A model generated the notes under the pieces. That model was not told the origin of the DNA. It saw only the letters and a program-made list of their open reading frames with translations, and ran no database searches. From the NCBI GenBank assembly GCA_017631955.1, contig JAGBSJ010000037.1:1-43250 (forward strand): a stretch of 43,250 nucleotides of DNA. The letters run 5' to 3'. The position numbers were made by a program, and so were the translations under genes. Shown here in pieces: positions 34,711 to 43,100 of the stretch (its first letter is position 1; the number at the start of each line of letters is the position of its first letter). Source of the stretch: Clostridia bacterium (lineage in GTDB: Bacteria; Bacillota; Clostridia; Oscillospirales; Acutalibacteraceae).

Positions 34711-35460
34711 ATGTTATTAAAAGCTTTATTAGCGCTTTGCTATATTTTATTCTTTATTTTCGTGCCTTTGTATGACAAGGCATACTGGCCTGAACCAACG
34801 AAAAAATCTTTGACCTGTAAAATGATTGCGGCAACTATGTTTGTGGGAATTGGTTTTATCGGTATGGAAATTACTGGTAACGAGTCATATTATGCTAACA
34901 CAATGCTTATCGGCTTAATTCTTGGTTGGATTGGCGACTTGTTTATGCACATTCCTCATCCACCAAACAATCCAAGAATGTCTGTAGTCTATGTAGGTGC
35001 GGCATCATTCTTAATCGGTCACATTTTCTATTGTATGGCTTTCATTAAGTCAACAATGTTACTTACACCCGACTACAAATTCTTTACATTACCTGAGATT
35101 ATTGCATTCTTCGTAATTTTCATTGCCTTTTCGCTTATGCTTGAACCCGTATTCAAGTTCAAATATGCCAACAAATTTATGAAAGTTACTTTGCATATTT
35201 ATAGCATTCTTCTTATTATGATGCTTATAAAATCTTGTGCTTTCGGTGTTGCATATTTCAAGAATGGAGCAGAAAACGGACTTGCAGCTATGCTTATTCT
35301 TATAATAGGTGCAATATTCTTCTTTATTTCCGACTTCACATTAGGACTTCGTCTTATTGGCGGTGCAAAAGGCAACAAGGCAGTTAAAACTGTTAGTCTT
35401 TACGCTTATTTTATTGCGCAATTACTACTCGCAACATCAATTCTTTTCGTACAAATATAA
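34711..35460 (+). CDS. YhhN-family membrane protein (lysoplasmalogenase-like)
   Basis: This 249-residue integral membrane protein has about eight hydrophobic segments. YhhN/TMEM86 hallmarks are visible: GWIGDLFMHIP, FLIGHIFYCMAF and the late FFISDFTLGLRLIG. Vertebrate TMEM86 proteins hydrolyse lysoplasmalogens. Anaerobic clostridia make plasmalogens, so the same activity is plausible here but not shown. AGGA lies 6 bases ahead of the ATG. It lies inside the tmk-trmB operon. Confidence 0.83.
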   Translation: MLLKALLALCYILFFIFVPLYDKAYWPEPTKKSLTCKMIAATMFVGIGFIGMEITGNESYYANTMLIGLILGWIGDLFMHIPHPPNNPRMSVVYVGAASFLIGHIFYCMAFIKSTMLLTPDYKFFTLPEIIAFFVIFIAFSLMLEPVFKFKYANKFMKVTLHIYSILLIMMLIKSCAFGVAYFKNGAENGLAAMLILIIGAIFFFISDFTLGLRLIGGAKGNKAVKTVSLYAYFIAQLLLATSILFVQI

Positions 35461-35469
35461 GAGGTATTT

Positions 35470-36141
35470 ATGAGACCAAGAAAAATTAGAAATCTTACTG
35501 CACGACGTGAAAATTGCACAGATTTAAGAATTCCTTATGAACTTAAATCCTTCGATTTTCGCACAAATGAAGAACACGAAAACTTTTTCGATTTAGATGG
35601 GATTTTCGGTCGTACCGCCCCCGTTGTTATGGAAATCGGTTGCGGCAAAGGACAATTCGTTTGCGAATACGCAAAAAGAAATCCTGACAAAAACATTCTT
35701 GCTATTGAATGTGTACCAAGTGTATTGGTTGAGGCATGTGAAAAAGTAAAAAACGAAGGAATCCAAAATATTCGTTTTCTTGAAATGAGAGCGGAATATC
35801 TTACCCTTTTCATTAAAGAAAAAAGCATTTCTGAAATCTATCTTAATTTCAGTACACCTTACCCTAAAAACAAACACGAATGTCACCGACTTACATACAA
35901 AGAATTCCTTGATATTTATAAAAAGTTGCTTGTTGACGATGGTTTTATCGCACAGAAAACCGACAGTCAGGGATTTTTTGAGTATTCACTTGAGAGTTTT
36001 TCACAAAATGGATTTATACTTTCAAATATTTCTCTTGATTTACATAAAAGTGATTTTGAGGGCAATATTGTTACAGAATATGAGCAAAAGTTTGTAGATA
36101 TGGGAATGCCAATCTATCGACTTGAAGCAAGAATGAAATAA
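35470..36141 (+). CDS. trmB: tRNA (guanine-N7)-methyltransferase, divergent
   Basis: It methylates G46 of tRNA with SAM. The 223-residue protein has the SAM motif VVMEIGCGKGQFVCEYA and ends with the family pattern VTEYEQKF...GMPIYRLEA. The family block NFSDPWPKKRHxKRRLT reads NFSTPYPKNKHECHRLT here, so the Asp and Trp of DPW are Thr and Tyr. The fold and the rest match TrmB, but the change falls in the substrate-binding loop and activity may be altered. GAGGTATTT precedes the ATG. It is the last gene of the operon and is followed by a terminator. Confidence 0.85.
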   Translation: MRPRKIRNLTARRENCTDLRIPYELKSFDFRTNEEHENFFDLDGIFGRTAPVVMEIGCGKGQFVCEYAKRNPDKNILAIECVPSVLVEACEKVKNEGIQNIRFLEMRAEYLTLFIKEKSISEIYLNFSTPYPKNKHECHRLTYKEFLDIYKKLLVDDGFIAQKTDSQGFFEYSLESFSQNGFILSNISLDLHKSDFEGNIVTEYEQKFVDMGMPIYRLEARMK

Positions 36142-36158
36142 AAGTAGTAATAATGAAC

Positions 36159-36204
36159 AACAGACCGTTGAATTTTTCGTGAATTTAGCGGTCTGTTTTA
36201 TTTT
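36159..36204 (+). terminator. intrinsic terminator of the tmk-trmB operon
   Basis: AACAGACCG (36159-36167) pairs with CGGTCTGTT (36189-36197) across a 21-base loop, followed by TTATTTTG. Its 3' arm and T-run overlap the -35 region of the next promoter. Confidence 0.8.
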
Positions 36205-36222
36205 GTTTATATGTGATATAAT
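36194..36222 (+). promoter_or_regulatory. promoter of the MFS transporter
   Basis: TGTTTT (36194-36199), 17 bases and TATAAT (36217-36222) preceded by TGA form an extended -10 promoter. The -35 lies in the upstream terminator. The ATG follows GAAGGAAGG. Confidence 0.7.
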
Positions 36223-36252
36223 GTTATGACTTTATGTTGAAGGAAGGTTTTT

Positions 36253-37743
36253 ATGAGTAATACTAACACTATTCAAGCTCAAAACGAGCAAAAGCATGTT
36301 GGTAAAAGCGAATTCGTCTTATACTTAATGGGCGTATTCTTCTACACAACTATGACAGGTATGGTTGGCGGAAACAGAAATGCTTATCTTGTTAATGTAC
36401 TTCGCTTACCTGAAGAACAGACATCACTTTTCAATTTATTAACAAGCATTATACCTTTCGTGCTTAACTTCTTTATCGTTATGTATATTGATGGTAGAAA
36501 AATGGGCAAGGGTGGCAAATTTAGACCTGTTACAATGCTTGTAGCTGTGCCTATGGCAATTGTTATGATGCTTTCTTTCTGGGCACCATCAGGACTTTCA
36601 GGTACTGTTCTTTTCATTTATATTATTACAGTCGCGGTTCTTTGGAGTGTCTTTGGTACTTTCGGTAACTCAATCAATATGGTTGCCAACGTTATGACAC
36701 CAAACCTTAAAGAGCGTGACCAGGTTCTTTCATTCCGTAGTATTTCAAGTGCGGTTGGTAACTCTGCACCTGTTGTTATTCTTCTCGTTATTGGTCTTAT
36801 CTGGAGCAAGGATAATCCTGAACTTATTGAGATGGTTACAGGCACAAGTATTCGTAGCGTTGAAGGTCTTCAATACATAATTTCTGCAGCACTTTGTAGT
36901 GTTGTTGGTGTTATCACAGTTCTTCTTGGTATGAAAGTGGTTCGTGAAAGAACAGTTTATACTGCAGAAAAGAAAAATCCGCTTTTAGGGTTCAAAGACA
37001 TTGTTACAAACAAATATGCTTGGACAATTATTTTCTCTGAATTCTTAAAGAGTTTCCGTGGTATTTCAACATTTATGGAAGCATTTATCGCAGCGGCCGT
37101 ACTTGGTGATATTTCAAAGAAGATTTTATTCGTTCTTCCTGTTGGTATTGGTACAGCAGTTGGTATGCTTGTTATTAACTTCTTGCTTAAGAAGTTTGAT
37201 GCAAGACAGCTTTATATCGCAAGTGGTATTTATTCGCTTTGTGCTAACTGTGCTGCATTCGGCATTGGTTATCTTTATTTCACAACAGGCAACGGCGTTT
37301 TACAGGTTGTATTCATTATTTTCTTGTTCCTTATCGGTCTTCAGTTTGGTGCATCTAACCTTCTTCCAAGTATGTTCCAAGCAGACGTTCTTGAAACTAT
37401 CGAACTTAAAACCGGCAAACGTCTTGACGCATCATTCCCATTTGTCATTGGTATCGGCACACTTATCAGTGGTACAATTGCAAGCACAGTTGCTCCGCTT
37501 CTTCTCTATGGCGATGGCTCAATTATCGGTTACATTCAGCCAACAGACCTTGTGCCAAACCCTGTACAGAGTCTTGATACAAAGGTTACACTTCTCTTCT
37601 TCTACACAATTATGCACGGTATTATGATGTTCCTTGCAGGTGTTCCATTCTTCTTCTATAAACTTACAGGCAAAACAAAAGAAGATTACCACGAAGCATT
37701 ACTTAAAAAGCGTGCAGAAATGGCAGAACAGCAAGATGCATAA
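36253..37743 (+). CDS. MFS transporter of the GPH (sugar:cation symporter)-like type
   Basis: This 496-residue protein has about 12 membrane segments in two halves. The N-terminal part (LYLMGVFFYTTMTGMVGGNRNAYLVNVL, then MYIDGRKMGKGGKFRP after the second or third segment) resembles the GPH/MelB group, where the D...G-KFRP loop is typical. The C-terminus is a short charged tail. GPH members bring in sugars or glycosides with H+ or Na+, and the GH43 gene elsewhere in the window fits such a diet, but no substrate can be read. It is a single gene with its own promoter and terminator. Confidence 0.82.
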   Translation: MSNTNTIQAQNEQKHVGKSEFVLYLMGVFFYTTMTGMVGGNRNAYLVNVLRLPEEQTSLFNLLTSIIPFVLNFFIVMYIDGRKMGKGGKFRPVTMLVAVPMAIVMMLSFWAPSGLSGTVLFIYIITVAVLWSVFGTFGNSINMVANVMTPNLKERDQVLSFRSISSAVGNSAPVVILLVIGLIWSKDNPELIEMVTGTSIRSVEGLQYIISAALCSVVGVITVLLGMKVVRERTVYTAEKKNPLLGFKDIVTNKYAWTIIFSEFLKSFRGISTFMEAFIAAAVLGDISKKILFVLPVGIGTAVGMLVINFLLKKFDARQLYIASGIYSLCANCAAFGIGYLYFTTGNGVLQVVFIIFLFLIGLQFGASNLLPSMFQADVLETIELKTGKRLDASFPFVIGIGTLISGTIASTVAPLLLYGDGSIIGYIQPTDLVPNPVQSLDTKVTLLFFYTIMHGIMMFLAGVPFFFYKLTGKTKEDYHEALLKKRAEMAEQQDA

Positions 37744-37763
37744 AATCAAATCAACATAAAAAT

Positions 37764-37796
37764 AACGGAGTAGATTTTCTACTCCGTTTTGTTTTG
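37764..37796. terminator. terminator between convergent MFS and queH genes
   Basis: AACGGAGTAGA (37764-37774) pairs with TCTACTCCGTT (37778-37788) with a TTT loop, followed by TTGTTTTG. The TAG stop of the converging queH gene is part of the stem. Confidence 0.88.
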
Positions 37797-38390
37797 TGAA
37801 AATACACATCCGCAATAATTTTGTCTGTAAAGTTCAAATGCTTTACTCAACTCTATTGACCGTTTATAGCCCTCTTTTTTCTTGAAATCCGATGGCAACC
37901 AAGAAGCACTATATTCTTTTGCTAACTCAATACCGATTTCATTGATTTTCTGTGCATCTTTCAATGGACTTATTGTAAGAGTTGTGGTGAAATAATCAAA
38001 GTTATTTTGTTTTGCTTCTTGTGCTGTTTTTTCTAATCGCAAACGATAACATTTGAAACAACGCTCGCCACATTCACGACAATCTTCAAGTCCTTTTGCC
38101 ATTTCGTAAAACTTTTGACTTTCAAAATCGCAATCAAGCATCTTAACAGGATGTTTTGTTTTCATTTCGGCAATTAATCGTTTCTGCTCTGCTTTACGCT
38201 TTTCGTATTCAGCTTCAGGGTAGATATTAGGATTATAGTAAATCACAGTAATCTTAAAATACTGTGACAAATACTCAATACAATAACTACTACAAGGGGC
38301 ACAACAAGAATGGAGAAGAAGTGTTGGCACTTTATCTCCCAAATTCTCTATAATTTTATCAAGTTGTCTTTGGTAGTTGATTTTTTGCAT
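37779..38390 (-). CDS. queH: epoxyqueuosine reductase QueH
   Basis: QueH performs the last step of queuosine synthesis in tRNA, reducing epoxyqueuosine, and is the cobalamin-free alternative to QueG. The 203-residue protein has the paired cysteines HSCCAPCSSY (Cys29-Cys30), then C-x2-C-x3-C-x2-C (Cys104, 107, 111, 114 in LEDCRECGERCFKCYRLRL), and closes with YCGCVFS. These bind a 4Fe-4S cluster and a second metal. GGTGA lies ahead of the ATG. The stop codon is TAG, placed inside the shared terminator stem. It follows the CNNM gene across one copy of the GC hairpin. Confidence 0.94.
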   Translation of the reverse strand: MQKINYQRQLDKIIENLGDKVPTLLLHSCCAPCSSYCIEYLSQYFKITVIYYNPNIYPEAEYEKRKAEQKRLIAEMKTKHPVKMLDCDFESQKFYEMAKGLEDCRECGERCFKCYRLRLEKTAQEAKQNNFDYFTTTLTISPLKDAQKINEIGIELAKEYSASWLPSDFKKKEGYKRSIELSKAFELYRQNYCGCVFSQNKTE

Positions 38391-38408
38391 AATATCACCA
38401 ATAACAAC

Positions 38409-38428
38409 GGCGGGAGCAAGCCCCCGCC
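38409..38428 (-). repeat. dispersed GC hairpin, copy 3; between the CNNM gene and queH
   Basis: It is identical over 20 bases to copy 1 (ggcgggagcaagcccccgcc on the plus strand). It begins 7 bases after the CNNM-gene stop on the minus strand, in the same orientation as the other copies. On the minus strand it is followed by GTTGTTATTGG, so it is only a weak terminator ahead of queH. Confidence 0.75.
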
Positions 38429-38434
38429 CTAATT

Positions 38435-39814
38435 TTAATCTTCGTTTCGCTTGAAGAATCTGCGTTCTTCTTCCTTCTCTTTTTCTTCAATTGGAAGAAT
38501 TTCAACTTTAACCTTACCGATACGACGCTCTTCAACGTTAAGCACTGTGAACTTAACATTTTCAAATTGAACCTCGTTCATTTCGCCGTCTTGTGGTAAG
38601 AAGCCAAGCACACTTATAATATAACCACCGATTGTATCATAATCGCCATCGGGGAAAGTTTTACCTGTATGCTCTTCAACTTCTTCAATATCGGTAATAC
38701 CATCAACTTCAAAGGTTGTATCGTTGATGATTGAAATTTCTTCGTCTTCTTGGTCGTATTCGTCTTGAATATTACCAACTATAGATTCAAGCAAATCTTC
38801 AAGAGTTACAATACCCGCAGTACCGCCATATTCATCAACAACAACTGCCATCTGAACTCGTTTTTCTGTCATTTCAGTAAAGAGTTCGCCACAACGCTTT
38901 GTTTCAGGAACATAATATGCAGGTCGCATCATATCTTTAACTGTTTTTGTTTTTGGAAGACTTGCGCCAACATATTTAAGAAAGTCCTTAATGTAAACAA
39001 TACCGATAATATTGTCAGGGTCTTCTTTATAAACTGGAATTCGTGAAAATCCCTTTTCAATTGAAAGTTTAACCGCTTCACTAAGTGGCTCTTCTTCATC
39101 CACACAGACCATATCTGTACGATGAGTCATAATATCGGCAACATCAATATCATCAAACTCAAAAATATTGTTAATCATTTCAATCTGAGTATCTTCAATG
39201 ACGCCTTTTTCGCCGCCAACGTCAACCATCATTCTGATTTCTTCTTCGGTAACCACTTCTTCGTCAGCGTGTGGGTCAATACCCATAACTCTTAACACAC
39301 CATTAGTTGAAAGTGCTAAGAATTTAACGATTGGCTTTGTGACCTTTGCAACAAAAACAAGAATTGGTGCCGCCATAAACGCCATTTTTTCTGGCTTATT
39401 CATTGCAATTTTCTTCGGTACAAGTTCACCTAACACAAGTGAAAAGTATGACATAATAAGCGTAATTACAACTGTTGAAAATCCGCTGATAATACCCACA
39501 GGAATTACATCAACAATCGCCGTTTTTGCAATTGCACTTGCAAGCATTTCTGCGAATGACTGTGCCGCAGTAGCAGATGTTAAAAATCCTGCCAATGTAA
39601 CACCAATCTGAATTGTTGAAAGGAATGAACTTGTGTTTTCAGTAAGCTTTTGAATCTGTTTTGCTTTTTTGTTACCCTCACTAGCCATTTTATCAATTTT
39701 ATTATCGTTAAGAGTAACGATTGCCATTTCTGACATTGAGAAAAATGCATTGACAAAAATCAACGCGAAAAGAGTTACTATTTTAATAATAATACTCCCA
39801 GGGTCCGTGCCCAT
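38435..39814 (-). CDS. CNNM/CorC (HlyC/CorC) family membrane protein with CBS pair
   Basis: This 459-residue protein has the family's three parts. A DUF21/CNNM membrane domain has four hydrophobic segments (about residues 5-180, with SMSEMAIVTLNDNK and GELVPKKIAMNKP). A CBS pair follows (about 210-345, with IMTHRTDMVCVDEEE and VVDEYGGTAGIVTLEDLLESIVG), then a C-terminal CorC_HlyC domain (360-445). Related proteins are linked to Mg2+ or cobalt efflux; the old hemolysin name is misleading. AAGGACG precedes ATG 39814. It is followed by a GC hairpin and queH. Confidence 0.93.
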   Translation of the reverse strand: MGTDPGSIIIKIVTLFALIFVNAFFSMSEMAIVTLNDNKIDKMASEGNKKAKQIQKLTENTSSFLSTIQIGVTLAGFLTSATAAQSFAEMLASAIAKTAIVDVIPVGIISGFSTVVITLIMSYFSLVLGELVPKKIAMNKPEKMAFMAAPILVFVAKVTKPIVKFLALSTNGVLRVMGIDPHADEEVVTEEEIRMMVDVGGEKGVIEDTQIEMINNIFEFDDIDVADIMTHRTDMVCVDEEEPLSEAVKLSIEKGFSRIPVYKEDPDNIIGIVYIKDFLKYVGASLPKTKTVKDMMRPAYYVPETKRCGELFTEMTEKRVQMAVVVDEYGGTAGIVTLEDLLESIVGNIQDEYDQEDEEISIINDTTFEVDGITDIEEVEEHTGKTFPDGDYDTIGGYIISVLGFLPQDGEMNEVQFENVKFTVLNVEERRIGKVKVEILPIEEKEKEEERRFFKRNED

Positions 39815-39869
39815 AGACTAAAACCGTCCTTATAAGTAATATAGAGATATTTATAAAATATCAGTATGT

Positions 39870-39898
39870 ATTTTATAACAAATTATACCTTTTGTCAA
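39870..39898 (-). promoter_or_regulatory. promoter of the CNNM-queH unit
   Basis: On the minus strand TTGACA (39893-39898), 17 bases and TAAAAT (39870-39875) lie 56 bases ahead of the ATG. A perfect inverted repeat (GATATTT, 3 bases, AAATATC; 39846-39862) sits just downstream. Confidence 0.7.
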
Positions 39899-40021
39899 AT
39901 GAATATAAACCATACAATTCCATGCACTCCAAAATACACAAAAAATGGTTAATTTTTTATCAAACTTCGTCATTTTTTAAGTGTAAATCTATTTACTTTT
40001 TAAGCGAAAAGTGTTATCATT

Positions 40022-40065
40022 TATAATGTATGAATACGCATACATAACTGTATGGTTTTGCATAC
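40022..40065 (+). promoter_or_regulatory. nifJ -10 element with two tandem GTATG-N6-CATAC operators
   Basis: TATAAT (40022-40027) has no good -35; TTTAAG at 39999-40004 is the best at 17 bases. Directly downstream are two inverted repeats of the same design: GTATGAATACGCATAC (40028-40043, arms extendable to ATGTATG/CATACAT) and GTATGGTTTTGCATAC (40050-40065). Their starts are 22 bp apart, about two helical turns, and they cover the expected start site. This is a strong candidate for cooperative repression by an unidentified regulator. The rest of the 290-base gap is AT-rich, with no gene. Confidence 0.7.
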
Positions 40066-40104
40066 TTAAATTTATATTTAATTCCATTAAGGAGGAAATA
40101 CAAA

Positions 40105-43100
40105 ATGGCAGAAAACAAGACACCCATAGTTCGTCAAAAGAAAACTATGGACGGTAATACTGCTGCTGCTCACGTATCTTATGCGTTTACAGAAGTAGCT
40201 GGTATTTACCCAATCACTCCATCTTCACCTATGGCTGACTACGTTGACCAGTGGTCTGCACAGGGAAGAAAGAATATTTTCGGCACACAGGTTAAAGTTG
40301 CTGAAATGCAGTCAGAAGCAGGTGCAGCAGGTACTGTTCACGGTTCTCTTGCAGCAGGTGCTCTCACAACAACTTATACAGCTTCACAGGGTCTTCTTCT
40401 TATGATTCCTAATATGTATAAGATTGCTGGTGAACTCCTTCCTTCAGTTTTCCACGTATCAGCTCGTTGCGTAGCTTCACACGCTCTTAACATCTTCGGT
40501 GACCATTCAGACGTTTACGCTTGTCGTCAGACAGGTTTCGCAATGCTCGCTGAAACAAATACACAGGAAGTTATGGACCTTGGTGCAGTTGCTCACCTTG
40601 CAACTATCGAAAGCCGCGTTCCATTCCTTAACTTCTTTGATGGTTTCCGTACATCTCACGAAATCCAGAAAATCGATATCTGGGATTATGAAGACCTTAA
40701 AGAAATGTGCAATATGGATGCAGTTAAAGCATTCAGAAAGCACGCTCTTAATCCAGAAAGACCTGCAACTCGTGGTTCACACGAAAACGGTGACATCTTC
40801 TTCCAGCACAGAGAAGCTTGTAACTCATATTACGATGCTACTCCTGCTATTGTTGAAAAGTATATGGACAAAGTTAATGCTAAACTCGGCACTAACTACA
40901 AACTCTTCAACTACTATGGTGCACCTGATGCAGAACGCATAATCGTTGCTATGGGTTCAATCTGTGACGTTGCAGAAGAAGTTATTGATTACCTTACAGC
41001 AAAAGGCGAAAAAGTTGGTCTTGTTAAAGTTCGTCTTTACAGACCATTCTCAGCTAAAGCATTTGTTGAAGCTATTCCAGAAACAGCTAAGAAGATTGCA
41101 GTTCTTGACAGAACAAAGGAACCTGGTTCAATCGGCGAACCACTCTTCCTTGACGTAATCGCTGCTCTTAACGAAATGGGCAGAACAGCTAAAGTTTGCG
41201 GCGGTCGTTACGGTCTTGGTTCAAAAGACACACCTCCATCAAGCATCTTTGCTGTTTACGAACACCTTAATGCTGAAACACCAGCTCGTCAGTTTACACT
41301 TGGTATTCACGACGACGTTACTCACCTTTCTCTCGAAGAAAAGGTTGCTCCAAACACAGCTGCAGAAGGCACAATCGAATGTAAATTCTGGGGTCTTGGC
41401 GGTGACGGTACTGTTGGTGCTAACAAAGACTCTATCAAGATTATCGGTGACCACACTGATAAATATGTTCAGGCATACTTCCAGTATGACTCAAAGAAAA
41501 CAGGTGGTATTACAATTTCTCACCTTCGTTTCGGCGACAGCCCAATTAAGAGCCCATACTACATCAACAAGGCAGACTTCGTAGCTTGCCACAACCCATC
41601 TTATGTTGAAAAGGGCTTCAAGATGGTTCAGGACGTTAAACCAGGCGGTGTATTCCTTATTAACTGCCAGTGGAGTGCTGAAGAACTCGGCGAAAAACTT
41701 AACGCTGAAACAAAGAAATATATTGCTGAAAACAACATTCAGCTTTACACAGTTAACGCTATTGACTTGGCTGCAGAAATCGGTCTTGGCAAACGTACAA
41801 ACACAATTCTTCAGGCATCTTTCTTCGCTCTTGCAAATGTTCTTCCTAAGGACGAAGCAATCGGCTATATGAAACAAGCTGCTATGAAGTTCCTTAAGAA
41901 AGGTCAAGATATCGTTGACATGAACCATAAGGCAATCGACGCAGGTTTCGGCGCATTCGTTAAAATCGATGTTCCTGCAGATTGGGCTAACGCAGTTGAC
42001 AATACAGAAGCTACAGCTTCAGTTGGTGCTGAAAAACTCGTTAAGATGGTTGACAACATCATGCTTCCAGTAGGCAAGATGGATGGTGACTCAATTCCTG
42101 TTTCTACATTTATGGACCACGTTGACGGTCAGTTCGAACAGGGTGCTGCTGCTTACGAAAAACGTGGTGTTGCAGTTCTTGTTCCTGAATGGGATGCAAC
42201 TACTTGTGCTCAGTGTAACAAGTGTTCATATGTATGTCCTCACGCTACAATCCGTCCATACCTTCTTACAGAAGAAGAAGCTGCTAATGCTCCTGCATCT
42301 GCTCAAATCGTAGATAAGAAGGCCGGTAAAGGCAAGGGCGTTTACAAGTACTCACTTGCAGTTTCTCCACTTGACTGTATGGGTTGCGGAGTTTGTGTTG
42401 GCGTTTGTCCTACAAACTCACTTAAGATGGTTTCTCGTGAATCTCAGGACTACAAGCAGGAAGCATTCGGTTACATGGTTGAAAATGTAACAGTTAAAGA
42501 TGATGTTGCAGATAACACAGTTATCGGTAGCCAGTACAAAACTCCACTTCTTGAGTTCTCTGGCTCATGTGCAGGTTGTGCAGAAACAGCTTATGCTCGT
42601 CTTATCACACAGCTCTTCGGTGACAGAATGTACATTTCAAATGCTACAGGTTGTTCATCAATCTGGGGTGGTCCTGCTGCTACATCTCCATATACAGTAA
42701 ACAAAGATGGTCACGGTCCTGCATGGGCTAACTCACTCTTTGAAGATAACGCTGAACACGGTTACGGTATGTACCTTGGTCAGAAAGCAATCAGAAGCCG
42801 TCTTATCGATGACGTTAAGGCAATTGTTGACGGCTGCAAAGCACCTGCAAATGTAGTTGAAGCTGCTAACGAATACCTTGCAACTCTTGAAGATGGTGCA
42901 AAGAACACAGCTGCTACAGAAGCTCTTGTTGCTGCTCTTGAAGGTTTCGATTGCGATTGCGAAATGAAGAAAGATATTCTTGAAAACAAAGAATACCTTT
43001 CAAAGAAATCTGTATGGATTTTCGGTGGCGACGGTTGGGCTTACGACATCGGCTTCGGCGGTGTTGACCACGTTCTTGCTGCTGGTGAAGACGTAAACAT

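Noticed and set aside
39901..40104. A Rex redox-repressor site before nifJ
   Set aside because: No TTGTGA-type inverted repeat is present. The visible repeats have the unrelated core GTATG/CATAC.
40499..41584. Several open frames inside nifJ in the second forward frame
   Set aside because: They are leucine- and glutamine-rich translations of the strongly biased nifJ codons and have no start signals.
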